Source: Erpobdella octoculata (taxonomy: Eukaryota; Annelida; Clitellata; Hirudinida; Erpobdellidae). Taken from it: 64,000 nt of DNA. Shown one piece after another: positions 13,695 through 27,070 of this stretch. Position 1 is the stretch's first letter. The number at the start of each line of letters is the position of its first letter. The notes below the pieces were generated by a model. It saw only the letters and a list, made by a program, of their open reading frames with translations. It was not told the origin of the DNA and ran no database searches. A program made the position numbers and the translations under genes. The stretch covers positions 7,889,068 to 7,953,067 of the forward strand of contig OZ022247.1 in the NCBI GenBank assembly GCA_963978895.1. Reading direction: 5' to 3'.

Positions 13695-16600
13695 TCAACC
13701 CTTCGGAAAATAAGCAGACTTCCAAATACTTGACAAGCAAATAACAGAGAGGAAGCGAAAGAAGACGAGAAGTGGAACATTCAGGTTAGTGATGATGCAC
13801 CATGATGTTTTCTTGTAGAATTGAGCGTTGTGGTGATTCATCTCCATTCTGTCGTTCTCGAATAGGGAGATGAGAAAGAGAGAAATGTTACAGAGGAAGA
13901 GGAAGGTGACAAGAGCCCTGCCAGGTTTCATGAGGCGTTGGCGTGCGGTTGAGATTTCCTTGTTCAGTGCATCGATGATGAAACGAGTTTGTAGAATTCC
14001 GTGAAGCAAAACTGCTCCACTGCTGCAGCAAGCAAGAACTTCGACGGTTAGATTTGGATCTTTTGGGAATTCTGTGTTTGTTGTATTTTCAAAAGTGGAT
14101 TCCATTTCATGCGTCGTCTGTTCTTTAAAATGCTGTGACAGCTCAGTAGCTAGTGCCACAATATAAAAACCTTTCAACAAGACAAGACCAGGATAGGAGA
14201 AAACCAGCAGAATCTTTTCGGCCATGAAATTTCTCGCCGTACCGTTCGGAACACAAGCCAATTTTCTAAACTTGAATATTCCTGCTAAAGTAGCCAGGCT
14301 TGCAAGTAGAAGGAGGAAATACTCAAGAATAAAAAACATGAAAACTGCATAGAACTTGGAACTTTCAGCAGTAATAAAGACAAAATAGCAACTGATTGAA
14401 ACGACTGTTATAACAAGCACAAGTAGACCAAGGAAGAGACCTTTGTGAGCTTTGTCACAGTTGACTGATGGCAGGACTCTGGATCGGTTAGTGCCAACAC
14501 TACTGCTACTGCTGCTAGACAGCTCTCCTCTTTCCACGTGTTCATTCACTTCTGCACCAAAATATTCTTCTTTAAGCTTAGGCAGATAGTTCATTTGACG
14601 GTATATCTTATAAGTTAGCATGCCCGCTATCAGCGTGTATTGAACGGAACATGGATGCAAAAATGGAGCTGCTTTCTTAGAAAGGTCATTCATTGAGTCA
14701 CATTCAACAGCTTTTGTTGTTGTGTTGCCTGCATGAAATTTATAGAAGCAATTATTACTGATTTATTTATAATAAACTGGTAATAATTAAATAAGGTTTT
14801 TTTTTCAAAAAGCTCACCAAACTATGGGAGTCATAAGAAGGCTTCAATAAATATATATTTATTTAGAGCTTATTAGCTTAAACTTTCTACAAGGAAAATT
14901 CAAACCTGAGACGATGTCTTCAGCATCAATATGTGTTATAACATTGGAAACAATTTGCTGAACGACCGAGACTATCCATGTTGACATGTTGGTGACAATC
15001 AGATGTACAAAAGTCACTCTGAAGAATCCTTTTTGAACTCGAATGACAATCTAAAAAATATTTTTAAATCAAATAACGATTTTTGATAAGCAAAATGACA
15101 ATAATATAAGCATTATTGAATTAAAAATTAAAAAAATGTGATAATTTATAATATTAGCAATAATATAACCTTAAAAAATAAATTCAATAATTTGAAAACT
15201 CATAAAATCTATTGACATTACAATGCTAGTAACAGTGTGATGCAAAATATTTTTAAAAACAACTGAATTTGAAAAAAAAAGGAAATAAGGTTAAATATTT
15301 TGTAATAATTAATCTGCAAATGCCCTTGTATTTATTTATTAGTGGAAGATTTGTAACGCCATTACTACTTGTATTATCGGAATCTGTGAGTAAAAAAATT
15401 CGATGTTTAAGGCACCGTGTTGTCAATAGAAATTTGTACTGTTGACATTATGCGTACTGTTTTGGCGCGAATCGTCAAAAGCGCCGACCAAAAATGATTC
15501 TGACGAATAAAATTACCTTGTGCAATTTGAAGAGATAAAACACTTGGAAGAAAGTGAAGGTCAATTGAAAACTCGTGACCAATGTGTCACCGATGCTAAA
15601 ACAATCAAAGGTCAAGCGGCCATTCTGTTGAAGTCGAGCCAGTTGAAATCCATTCAAAATCATACTTCCAGATCCAAATACTTCGGTATTAAAAAAAATG
15701 TTTTAAAAAATGTTTCTTTTTAAAACATTCATATTTAACCCTAAGTGTTATAAACAGCCTATTTTTCCTCCGAGCCGAGTGCTTTGCAGTTCAAGTTTAT
15801 CCCCTTCGATAATCTCCAAAAGTAACATAATTTATTTATTTATTTTAAGATAAATATTTATCAAATTAATTTAATTGTTAACCTAATTGTTTTCTACAGC
15901 AGCGGAAATGACCAAATCCTACTGATAATAGCACTCACAAACCAGGTATTAAGAAATACAATAAAATAAAAAAGTTATTTCTTTACAACCGTCGGTCTTG
16001 TCTTATAGTTTGCTTGGTTTGCAATTCAAAAGCAGGCTGTAAGCAAAAGAAATTTAAAAAATAAATTGTTCTAGTTATTAGAATTTTTACCACAAATAAA
16101 AAAATTCAAAAATTTTAGTATAGCTATCAGCGTCGGGATCGGATGCTTTAAGCATGTCGAAAAAGAATTCCAACTAAAGGTGTGCTAAAATAGTTTGAAT
16201 TTAAGTTTCAAGAAAATACCGAACGACTATAAAAAAAGGCATTAAAGTAGAAAGTAGAGCTTCTTAGTACTGCAGCAACTGTAGGCGCATGGGGAATGGA
16301 GATTGATAGTTTTTATTCCTTAGTTATACCTGTCAGAAGCATTTATGTTGTTGTATTTGTGCTTTAAAACAAAACAAAACTTTTAATAATTCTTAGTTTA
16401 AACTCTTTATAAAGTTAAAATAAATTAATTTAGTTATAAGATTATTGCTATATAGATGTTAATCCACTTATTATCAATACTTATCGCGCAATTCTGAGGT
16501 AGAAATTGGCTCCCTCAGCTTCATAAGCAATTCCTGGTCCAATAAACTTTTTCTCTTTTCGATCCAGCAAAGTTTCACTTTGTGTTTTAGTTGCTGTCCT

Positions 16601-18688
16601 CGGAAGTTGTGGAGAGTTGTTGTTGGTTGCTTCGTCTCTTTCTTCAAGCTCTTCTAAACAGTTTTACAGAAGATGACGTAAATGTCAAAGTATTTCAGCA
16701 TTTGAAACAAATATATCATTTGAATAGTCAATGATCAGTTCAACAAATTAAAAAAAACTTCAAAGTCTGTTTTAAGAAACAAAAACAAATATTTGTTTTA
16801 AGTAAATTTTTAAACTGCCTTTTTTGGCTCCCACATCAGTGACGGGAAGTCCAAAAGTAATTTTATCTTCTTCTTCTTCTTTAGTTAATTTAGGACGATG
16901 GCACAAAATGAATATTTGCAAGTATGCTAGGCAGAACAAAGACATTCCATACATGTACAACTGAAATACCTGCAGTAAATTATGATTCACTGTTTTTCAA
17001 ATCTCTTTTAATTTTTCAACCAACGGAGGTTAACAAAAAAGTCTTGTTTAATCGCCTCTTCCCCCTTCCTCCCTGAGCCTCCGTCTACTCTCCTCTCTCC
17101 GAACCAACCGGGTCAACAACGTCTTAAGAAAAAGTTTCTCTCAGAGAAAATTAAAAGACTATGTTTAAGGCAGTCTATATTTCAACTAGACTCCGAAAAG
17201 TTTAACTTAAATTTGGTCTAAAATGTTGGCAGTTTCTTATTGGTGCATATAAACAGTGCTTCTTCAAGTACAAAAAATTTTTTAGAAATTTATTTAGTCA
17301 TTTTGTTCTAAGAAATCATACCTGGAGTGACCCATTAGATAATCTAGTTTACAGAACATTTTAACAAATAAACGTTTTTGAAACAGAAAAAAAACCGAAT
17401 TAATTTATAATTGAACCATAAACTAATTCTTAAGTACAGAATTTAAGGAAAAACACTGTTTATGAATAAATTGCAGCAAACTATTTTTCTATTTTTAATT
17501 TAAATTTTTAAAGAAGAAAGTTTTAACTAAAAATTAGTTTTTAAGAAATTAATTAGTGAATTTATTCATCCATTTCTAAACCACAATTTTTAATTTTAGC
17601 CATAATAATTTAATTAATTAATTTAATATTAACTTAGACGTTGAGCAGTTAATCAAATATCCGTTCGTGAAACTTTTATCTAGTTGCAGTACCCAAATTG
17701 TAATTTTAAAGCACTAATTATTAATTACTAGCAAGGTTACCCGGCCTTGCCAAAGGTTTAAGAGGTTTTTGCACCTTGTTTCTCCTTCTCGGTTTTTCTC
17801 TACGCTTAGCGTCAGTGGCGCACCCACGGGGGGTGTCTTGGTTTCAACCCCCTCCGAAAATGCTTTTAATGCATGAAAACGTAAATCTCCATGTGTTTAA
17901 GTGTATCTCTGGTTAAGGGCGCACCCAAAGTGGGGTTCTCGGGTTGGAATCTCTCTTGAAATTATTCCAGATACTTTTTTAATGCATGAAAAACTATTAC
18001 TCAGCTTGATTTGGAGTATATTAAAAACGAAAGACATCATTGCAAAAATATTTTTAAAAAAAGGTTTGGAGTCAACCCCCCGCCTAAAAAACGCCGAAAA
18101 ATTGTTCTGCATGGAAATTTATTATTAAACTGGCTTAACTGATGATAAAATTAGAGAGAAATTGATGAAAAATTATCTTTGGTAATTAGCCATTTCATAT
18201 GTTGTAGTACATCTCTAAAACCGTTTCTATAAAAAATTATTTAGGGTTTTTCATATTAATAATTGGCAAAAAAAACTTTTTTTAAAAGTTTTTCATCGGA
18301 GAACAAATTAAGTGGTTGAACTCTTTTGTATTTCCATAGATATTCCACACCAATATTGGACTATATTTTGAATGATATATTATCAAACTAATATAGTTGA
18401 TTTGTTTATTTAATACACAATTCTTCCTAACATTTTTAAAAAATATATATATATTTTTGAATTTAAAACAAAATTATCCTGATCTTTGAAACCAAGTTTG
18501 ATAAGCAAACAGACACACACATTTATATATAGAGAGATTATAGTTGTTTACATACTTCCAAGTACATGGGGCTTGTAAAGTTATCATGGCTTTGAACTTT
18601 TTCAACTGCAGACGACACTGAGAAGACAATGGCTAATGAGAAAAGTGTGAGACCATAAATAACTCCTGTCATCCTAACCATTGCAGAT
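13695..18688 (-). CDS. OTOP: Otopetrin-like proton channel (5' end not found)
   Basis: Otopetrins are 12-helix, proton-selective channels of the plasma membrane. Exons in gene order: 18688-18556, 16969-16816, 16653-16486, 15680-15517, 15050-14906, 14728-13695 (stop). Phases agree throughout and give about 599 residues. Family marks seen are a first helix after a basic start (TGVIYGLTLFSLAIVF), the segment ANFYLRIA followed by FGSGSMI, HKGLFLGLLVLV in the last exon, KPGRALVTFLFLCN, and the closing FYKKTSWCIITNLNVP ... IWKSAYF. The loop between helices 2 and 3 is acidic, and the central cytoplasmic loop has a Ser run. The donor after 16486 reads C|GATAAGT instead of GT; removing one A would give a perfect GTAAGT and keep frame, so the copy may carry a sequencing error, a rare non-canonical donor or a disabling insertion. 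The exon at 18688 begins in phase 2, so an upstream start exon is expected, although its internal ATG at 18680 could serve. Confidence 0.85.
17728..18538 (+). repeat. Family A-like repeat in an otopetrin intron
   Basis: Starts CTAGCAAGGTTACCCGGCC and ends CACATTTATATATAGAGAG, like other family A copies. From 17811 to about 18120 it holds related blocks beginning GGCGCACCC, each with a downstream TTAATGCATGAAAA, so a second element (start CAGTGGCGCACCC) is probably nested here. It lies between the first two otopetrin exons found, in antisense orientation. Confidence 0.55.
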
Positions 18689-18956
18689 CTTCAAATATAA
18701 AATGAGTAACACACGTTACATATTCCAGTCAACCAAATTTAAATTTTATCAGTTTGAACTAAGCTTGAGCCGCTAGCTGTTTAGGTTTTGATTTAATTCC
18801 TAAAAAAAATAAACCATATAGCAGTGCCGTGGTTACCATACCCCGCACCCCAGACTGTCGATTTATGTAACCCCCAAGCCCCAGGCCACCGCCTTCAAAG
18901 GATCCCCAAATTATGTTGGCCTAATATGTAATGAAATTTCATATTTGTCATTGCTA

Positions 18957-19675
18957 CCGTATATATACTTACGTATAAGCCCGTTCGCATATAAGACTAT
19001 ACAATAAGTTGAAGTGGGTGATATTAGGAAATATGCATAACCCGTGTGTAAGCCGACCCTGAAATCGGGCTGAAAATCGGAAATTGTATGGGTTCAGTAA
19101 GCTCAAGAAAACCTTGTTTTGAAGAGATTGTGAATGGAAGATAGTTATTTCTTTGGACGATAATTGGTATAATTATTCTCAATATTACTAAAACGAGTTT
19201 GACATTTTATTATTTTTAATTTAAATTAAACATTGCAATATTAATTTATTCCTTCTAATCAAACTCATAGCGTTAACAGTAGTTAATAACATGTATGAAA
19301 ATAGTAATAAATACCGTGATTATAGAAATTTTCAAAATCTATCAAATTCGTGAATCGTCTGATTTGCCAAACAGATGATGAAACTCTGCAACTGGCATAT
19401 CAACAATCATTGTCTTCATAGACATTAATGTCAGTGTCTGACTGTTTTGTCTCAGTTGCGTCATCTGTATTATCAAAATGGCGTCGTCTTCTAATTTAAC
19501 AACAAAATTGCTGATGCAGCATTTTTGTAAGGATCTTTGAGTTATTTTTAAAACACACAGCAATGAGTGTAACAAAGAATTTTTGAAATTAATTGACTCG
19601 TGCATAAACCGACCACCTGATGGGTTTGCTTAATAAATTTCATACATTTGTCGGCTTATACGCCAATATATACGG
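18957..19675 (-). mobile_element. Pogo/Tigger-like DNA transposon remnant
   Basis: Inverted ends begin CCGTATATAT and share CGTATAAGCC a few bases further in. They are flanked on both sides by the dinucleotide TA, as expected for Tc1/mariner-pogo insertions. A fragment of the transposase C terminus is on the minus strand. At 719 bases it is too short to be autonomous. Confidence 0.72.
19342..19605 (-). pseudogene. Pogo/Tigger transposase C-terminal fragment
   Basis: The minus-strand frame contains QKCCISN followed by LEDDAI, resembling the CCISNALDG-EDD motif after the DDE domain in pogo/JRK-type transposases, then an acidic tail. The N-terminal DNA-binding and catalytic parts are absent. 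A related but shorter piece occurs at about 7750-7850. The assignment rests on a short motif only. Confidence 0.55.
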
Positions 19676-21449
19676 TATTCGTGGGAGGCCACCCGCACCA
19701 CAGCCTCAGCATTGCCATGTTATCAGAATTTACTCTATAGAATTGTTGTATTATATAAAGTGATGCACGGATCGGGCCTTGATTATAGGGTTTTCAAACA
19801 AGTTTTTCTATACTTTACGTAGTATTGTTATTAAATGGTTTTTTTTGTTTTTAGGCGGTCTTAAAGATTATACATTTAAGATAAACTAAATTAAAATATG
19901 TAAAAGACATTTTAGTTTACTGCCATCACCAAATAATGCATGACTTTGATTGTAAATATAATTAAATTAAAACCCATAATCATCAAGCAGCAATAACTAA
20001 ACTATAAAATAATTATATTACGACAAATAATATAAATAATTTGGTTGCAGTGAGTTTGAGGGTAAAACAAATTCAATATATTTTGATTTTGATTCGGAAC
20101 CTTCAGCCCTTTCATCAATGTAAACGAGATTGGAAACCACTGTTTCTATTTGCATCTGATTTTCTCAATGCAACATAACATACGAGACATTCGAACGTCC
20201 TATGCAAAATCAACAGCAACTAAACATTGTACAAAAATCATGCAACTTTTTTATTTTTTTGAAAGCATTTCAGATAATCGTTTGCAATTTTTTTATTTTT
20301 AATTGGAGACCGATAGCAGCGATAAAAACAGAATCAGTCAAAACAAATTTTATGACAAAAAAACTAACTTTTTCGGATGGCTTTCACGCTCATAAAAATG
20401 ATGTTTACTAGAAATCCCATCCATGGCTTCAATAACAAGAAACCCTCAAGACTTTTCCAATTCGATTAAATTTTAAATCAACGTTTTTCAAGTATCTCGT
20501 GTTAGACTTGATATTATCTATTTGTATTACTCAGCAGTGTTAAATTTCTTAATTTAGAATTCAGACAGGTATGTAGCTTTGCCACCTGTTGGGATGCAGC
20601 CTCAGAGAGTTAACACCTGTCTCGCCGAGCAGCTATCAAACGTAGACAATCATCTATTTTTGAAAACCACTGAATAAACAAATTACCAAGTTGTAGCACT
20701 AACAAATACTGCTGTTAAGAAAATATAAAAAGGACCAAACAACCATTAATTAGTCACATATTGAAATTTTCAAAATCGACAGGTCCCTATTCACAGACAT
20801 CATCAGTCCACTGGGCTCGTGCACGGGTTTTGAATGACGCCTATGGATTACAAATTTCGTTTTTTTCGGATCCCGACATTAGGGGATTGAAAATTTGTCA
20901 ATTCCGGGATCTCGTGGTTTCGAGATTGAGGTCGGGTTTCGTGACCAAAACGAAAATATTGGCCACGCAATTTGACATAGACACTTTATTACAAAATTTA
21001 ATTTGATTACAATCTCTGTTTGTGTGTGTGTCTTTCTCTGTACGCAAATCTTGCAAGTAAAATTTAACCAGCTTTCTGACTAGCTAGGAAGCTGAAAGTT
21101 TCAGCATTGAGTGCTTTGCAACAGCATTCGACTGCGCGAGCATCAGCCTACTAAGTAAATCTCGCAGGTATAGATTGTGGATCCAGTAGTTAATCAAGAC
21201 ACCCTTGTGGTAGACCTTCCTCAAGCGCACACAAAAAGAATCAAATCATTAACAGCCAACACAAAACTTCAAACTACTAAATCAACAACACACATTAACT
21301 GAGTCTTTTCTAATGAAAAATACTCTGACATTGGAGCATTTAAACGATAAAGATTTGTCATTTAAGATTTACGATCTCCAGTTTATCAAATTAGTTTTTC
21401 TGAAGTTCTATAGTTCAGTTTAAAATGTATATACAAGTTCTGACACTAT
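19676..21449. other. Intergenic, repeats and unassigned sequence
   Basis: 19678-19795 repeats 7895-8010. The rest shows no gene. A segment at about 21176-21215 (TTGTGGATCCAGTAGTTAAT) resembles the inverted-repeat arms at 40.5-40.7 kb. This lies between the SF3A1 3' end and the last otopetrin exon found upstream, so a missing otopetrin 5' exon may be here. Confidence 0.5.
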
Positions 21450-24400
21450 TTATTTCTTTCTTCCTCCTCTTTCCTTAAGTTGCAGATGAACAACACTGTG
21501 TGGTGTTATGTTGTAATATGCAAGACTATTGGATTCCTTCAAGAACATTCCATCCAGCTGCAACTTTTGCTTGCCAGGCGGCATTCCAACTTCTTCAAAT
21601 ATTTTGGCTTTGATGACATTCACATGGTCAGTAAGATGCAGAGTAACAGCGAAGGACTGGCCATTCAGCTTCCACTCTGATTTTTCAATCATTGGCAATT
21701 GCACTTTAAACTCTACAGGACTGATATTTCTAGCAATGAACTCATCTGCTGGAATGAGTGATTCGTCAGTTTTTTGTCTTTTATTTGCTGGCTCATCATC
21801 ATGCTGATCCATAAACTGGGGCTGCATAGGAATCATGTGGGGCTGTCCAAGTCCAGGCATAAGTCCACCAGGTGGTAGGAATGGTGGTCTGCCCATAGAC
21901 ATTTGAGGCATGACACCAGGTTGACCAGGTGCCTGGCCCATGAGAACCATTCCTGGTTGCATCTGAAGAGGAGTCATCATACCAAGGGGTCCCCTTGCAG
22001 GCGCCATCGGTGCCACAATTGGAGGTCTCATCGGAGGCTGGGCAGGTATAACAGGTGGTCTGACAGGGGGAGGAGCTGGGGCAGATGAGAAAACAGGTGG
22101 TTGCTGAGGAAGAGTCAAATTTGTCATAGTATGTGGCTGCTGAGGAGCAGATTGAATGTTTTTTGGCATTGCCGGTCCAATTTTTTCTTTCTCGTCATCA
22201 GGTAAAAGACCCTTCGTCTTGTGTATTACTGCAATTTGATCTTCTATAGTGATATTTTCTCTGGCTTTTTGAGCCACCTTTTCCATGGATGTACTATGAC
22301 CATCCCAAATAACTTTGGCCTTTTCTTTTTTCTCTTCTTCGCCAATTTTCTTTCCAATTTGAGTTTCTTCCGTACCTGACCCGAAGATATCCGTTCTTCT
22401 CTCTGCAAGTTGTCTCAAGTTGCTTCCAATGCTTGAACCAGGTGCATAAACTTCCTCTTGCTCCCTTCTGTCTTGTATGGTTTTGTCTCTCTGTTCAATC
22501 CATTTAGAATCCAAGAGACCAATTCTCATGTGCTCTTGGATTTTATCAGCAGGGATTTTTTCACCAGTAATGGGAGAAATTAAAAACTTGTCTGGTGCTG
22601 GAGATGTCTCAGCAGGCTTGCGAGCTTTTGGATTATAATCTTTGCGAATAATAATTTGGTCAGAATTGAAGAATTGAGAAGCTTCTTTAGGTATAGGAGG
22701 AGGTGGACGAATCGGAATTTTTTCTCTTTCATCCTCTCCTTCAGAATCAGAATCTTCTTCCATGTCCTGAACACTTGTGTCAGCTCCTCTAGCATGAACA
22801 TCTTCTTCAACGTGAACTTTTCCGAAATTCTGAACCATTGATGATGTTTCTTCATCTTGTGCTTTTTCTTCTACATCTTCTTCAGTCTGTTTGGTTTCCA
22901 TTCTTTCTCCAGTGTTGTGCTCATATCTTTCTTGGGCAATAAGTCTTGCACCCACTTCATCAGGGATAGTTGGAGGGGGAAAGTTGCCAGTCTCGTGGGG
23001 TTGAAAGTCGACAACTTCGACAGCCACAAAATCATGCCAGTCGATTTGAGCATAAGCAACTGTTGAACAAAACAAGGATTAAATTAATAAAAGTTTTACT
23101 GAAGCAAAAAATTATCGAAATACCTCTTTCTTTTTCCTTTTCATCTTCTTCTCTCTTCCTTTCCCTTTCTTGAAGTTTAGTCCATTCAACTCTGTGTGTT
23201 ACTTGGCTCAAAACCTGTACTCGTGCAATGAAGTATGGATGAAATTTAAACTCCCACAAAATAATGTTAACATAATAAAAACAACTCTAACATTTTTGGT
23301 ATCACCAGATTCCTTTTCCAGCTTGGGAATGAGATCCTTCGGTGGTAGCAGAATCTTTGTGTACTGCTCCACAAGTTTCGTGAAGTAATTGAAAAGACTG
23401 TGCTGCGGCCTGAGGAAATCAAACTGGAAATTTCTCGACTCCCTGTTCATCAAGTTGTTGAGAAACTGACGACCATTTCTTGCAACAAACTGTGCAGTCA
23501 ATCTGACAACATCTCTGAAATGCAATAATAGCAAATATTATCTTTGCTTACAGGAATTGAACAGAATTTGGCAAACATCCATTTCACTCATTAAAACTGC
23601 ATTATGCAGTGTAAACGTAAAAAATAAACATTAATAAATATACAAAGATAGTTTACAGATCATATGCAGATATTGAGGGAGCCTCAGCAATATATTCAAA
23701 CTCAGGAGGTGGTTCTTTTGGAATGATTGCCTCTAATAGCTTTTGTTGCTGTTCAGAAGCAGGCTTCTGCTGTATATAACCAAGTCCAGATTTTGGAGTA
23801 GGAGTTGGTTCAGGAACTGTTTTTAAATAAAATTATCGAATTTCATTTATTTATTTATCTTTCTTGCTATTCAGTTAACTTAAATGTTTTATTACGGTTG
23901 TTATATTTAATTTTCACTACAATATTATATTCAAACTGGTCTAACCTTTTCCTTCAACAACTTCCTTAACTTTGTGTTTATAATAACTGTTATATGGGTC
24001 ATTCCCGTTTAAGAAGTTGAACTTGGGATTATTCAACTCATTCTGACGAATTCTTGCTTCAAACTCAGGTCCATTTCTTGCCACAAACACAGCGGTCCTG
24101 TCGACAATATCTGAAACGACCAAATAGTAACCGATCAGTGAAAGCATAAGTTAGTATTTTAATGTATTCACCAGATTAATGCAACAGGGTATTCACCAGA
24201 TTAATGCAACTGAGTATTCACCAGATTAATGCAACTGGGTATTCACCAGATTAATGCGACTGGGTATTCACCAGATTAATGCAGCTGGGTATTCACCAGA
24301 TTAATGCAGCTGGGTATTCACCAGATTAATGCAGCTGGTTATTCACCAGATTAATGCAATTGGGTTTAAAATAGGATTTCATTCCAATGAATACTTACAG

Positions 24401-27070
24401 AAAAATTTAAGAACACAAAACAACACATTAATCATTCCTTACCCCTCACCCCATTTGGCCATTGAGAAAAAAGCAAATTAACTATTGTCATATATTCTTT
24501 TTACATTGTCTATCATTGACATCACATGTTTGTAAATCTTAATTTTACTTACTTTCATAAGCAAAATTTGAATACTTTAATCAGGAGCAAGAGAAAAACG
24601 ATAAAAACCCCGGGCAACACCGCTAATACTTAATATAAATGCAACAATTCCAGCTATCTTTCTGTTTTCTAGCCAAGAAAGGCCAGACATTTTTTCTCAT
24701 GTTTTAAATTGCACAACTAGAGTAAAAGTTTACAAAAGTTTCTTTATTTGTTTCCTCTTAGAGGAATTGTAATATTTGACTATTTTTCCATTGACTCAAA
24801 TACTAAAAGTGTTAAATGACTTTTTTAGAATTGGCAAAAATGGATTGTCATTAGTAAAAAATGGCTAATAAATTAAAGCAAGTTATTAGAAAAGGTTTGT
24901 TTAAGACCCATGTCGCAAGTTTGCAGCATGGGTCATGAACTGATTTTTTAAGAGTTGTTTCATTAAAGTAATCTATAGTGGCATTGTTCAACCATTTAAT
25001 GTAAAACCTTAATTTATTATTTTGTGGATGATTGAATTTTTTTCACTTTTTTATGAGTAAAAACACCACAGATTGTAATCAGACATACATACAACTAAAC
25101 AAGTTGTGCGGTAATGATTTTCTAAATCTAAAATATTTAATCAAGCCTATCTTCTTTCTTTATAAGGCATCTTATTCACACGATAAATGGTGCAGAAGTT
25201 TATCCAGCTGGTTATTGTGAAAACAATAGACATCTACATGTATGTGTGTGGAAGCTCACCTGTTGATTATTGGATATATTCAAAGATACAGCATAAGTGT
25301 TATTTGATTATTTTATAATTATGTAGCCTAGAGGCCTAGATGTTTAAAAAAACAGGCACTGGCGCCGATCAAACTCTAGTTATCTATAAGAAGTGTTATC
25401 ATATTTTGATAGAAAAAATGTTTGTATTTATAGTTGAACTAATGATTACAGAGTTTGGTTTAAAATGTATGTGGTAGTGTGATGAAGTTGGCGGGGTTTT
25501 CATGTTTTTTATCTGTACAAACAATTTCCACACAGTAACCATATTAACATATTTGGATACATCAAATAGTTAGAGAAAATATGAGAATGTCATAAATTAA
25601 TTTCCGCAACTATTATTCTTTTTAATTCAGTTTTTTTTAGATTCGTTACTAACTCTCTATATCGTTTCATCAATTTCAATTTGTTTATGAGCTATAAGAA
25701 CTAATAAGTTAAAATTAAGATAATTTAAGTATCGTCATTAAATTTTTATTGCAGCTAATCTGTTTATGAGTTAAAAACTGATTTTAACAAACATAAGAAA
25801 TAATTTGAAAAGTAATTTATTTATTGTTATTAAATTTTTCTCGCTGTGCCGTTTTAGTAGCTATTTGAATTCTGTCTCTAAGTTAAAAAATGATATTTAG
25901 TAGTGGCGCTGTTGACAGAGCGCGCATTTACAACAAAACCTATAGTTAATGACAGTGAACAACATTTAAAATATAATTACTTTATTTGGAGTAAAAACAA
26001 TTTATTTATTGTCCTTAACTGCCTTAACTTCATTCTCGCTGCAGTTCCAAGCTAACAATTACATATTTTTTTCAATTTATGCAATTTATAATTACCTCTC
26101 TTTAATTGTATTTTTGTAACAAAATTAATTCCATTATATATTCATTAATTAATTTGTATTAAAAAATTTTTATGTCGTATATTGTATTACATTTTAGCTT
26201 TAGGATGGAGCTTAAGGCTTAATTTGTGAAAGCAGTTATGCTATCATCCTGCCGTCGTAGGTTCAAATCTCAGTCACGGCGAGGCGTAATTCCGTTGAGC
26301 AAGGAATTCACTCACTCTGCTCAGGCCAACTCAGCCTTTCATCCTTCATTGGTCGATGAATGAGTACCAGTTTCACGACTGGGATGTAATAGGGTTCGGC
26401 ACATTCCAATTCCGGAGACACGTGCGGGTGGCAGGTGACACTGTGTGATCCCATATGCACTAGCATAGCAGTTCCCGCGCTGCTGGGGTATTAATTGATA
26501 TACGAAGTAGCGCCCTAATGTTATACATTTACATTTATTTAAGGACTAGTGGGTAGAGCTTGCGTAATCGGATTTTTTAATTTTGTCAATACAACTTCTC
26601 TAACCTATAAAAAAACCTTTACAGTTTCTACGACATTTTCAACTTGATTTGTTTTCGAAGACTGCGATTGCCAATCTAATAGAATAGATTCTACTACACG
26701 CCATACTCTGCGGTCGCTGCTATTGTCCGGGCGGTTTGCCGTGGAAATAATCGGTAAAATTGCTACTGCGCCGGCAGTCCCGTATTAAAATTAAACCCTA
26801 ACTCTACCCCTTTAGAAAATATGTACATCTTTATTAATTGATCGAAGAATCAATTGTTTTGGCAAAACCGCCGGCACAACAGCAATTTTACCGCTTATTG
26901 TCCCGGCTACCGGCGCCTACTGCCTTGGTAATAGTTATAACGTACTCTGGTCCCTCGGAATATCGACCAATAATGTAAGTGTTGAGAAAACACTAACTTC
27001 GAACTTCTGGTGGAGGATATATAATTCCTATAGTTGGTTTAGGAGCGGCAGCCTCTTCAACTGGAGGCAT
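21450..27070 (-). CDS. SF3A1: Splicing factor 3A subunit 1 (SF3a120, PRP21 homologue)
   Basis: SF3A1 is the scaffold of the SF3a heterotrimer, needed to form the 17S U2 snRNP and engage the branch site in the nucleus. Six exons, all phases agreeing: 27070-26998, 24110-23946, 23816-23657, 23514-23292, 23214-23124, 23059-21450; 773 residues, close to the human length (793). The start codon opens MPPVEEAA and leads within 20 residues into the conserved IGIIYPPPEVRNIVD. SURP1 spans about residues 24-78 (VARNGPEFEARIRQNE), SURP2 about 133-207 (VARNGRQFLNNL, FDFLRPQHSLFNYFTKLVE), followed by a charged RERKREEDEKEKER helix, the conserved QIDWHDFVAVE, SPITGEKIPA and LAERRTDIFG motifs, a Pro/Met-rich region (about 520-640), and a C-terminal ubiquitin-like domain ending KERGGRKK, the RNA-contacting tail in human. 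The last exon carries about 70% of the protein. Intron 1 (about 2.9 kb) holds a minisatellite and a SINE. Confidence 0.97.
24167..24366. repeat. 25-bp minisatellite in SF3A1 intron 1
   Basis: Eight copies of a 25-base unit (core TATTCACCAGATTAATGCAA) with few differences, about 55 bases upstream (in gene sense) of the second exon's acceptor. Confidence 0.95.
25055..25380. repeat. Dispersed repeat family C, copy 1
   Basis: About 300 bases in SF3A1 intron 1 match 50335-50630 in a Flightless-1 intron in the same orientation. Shared landmarks are ACAACTAAACAAG, AAATATTTAATCAAGCC, CAGCTGGTTATTGTGAAAAC and ATGTATGTGTGTGGAAGCTC. No coding potential or terminal repeats were identified. Confidence 0.75.
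26200..26530 (+). mobile_element. tRNA-derived SINE
   Basis: A likely A box (GGAGCTTAAGG, about 26206) is followed about 55 bases later by a B box, GGTTCAAATCT (26260-26270), as in a tRNA-type pol III promoter. Downstream, GCCTTTCATCC, GGTCGATGAATGAGTACCAG and GACTGGGATGTAAT resemble the conserved central domain of several invertebrate SINE families, including molluscan ones. It lies antisense in SF3A1 intron 1. Confidence 0.7.

Noticed and set aside
15520..15723. Plus-strand open frame opposite an otopetrin exon
   Set aside because: Antisense shadow of the minus-strand exon 15680-15517, which carries the family motif FGSGSMI.
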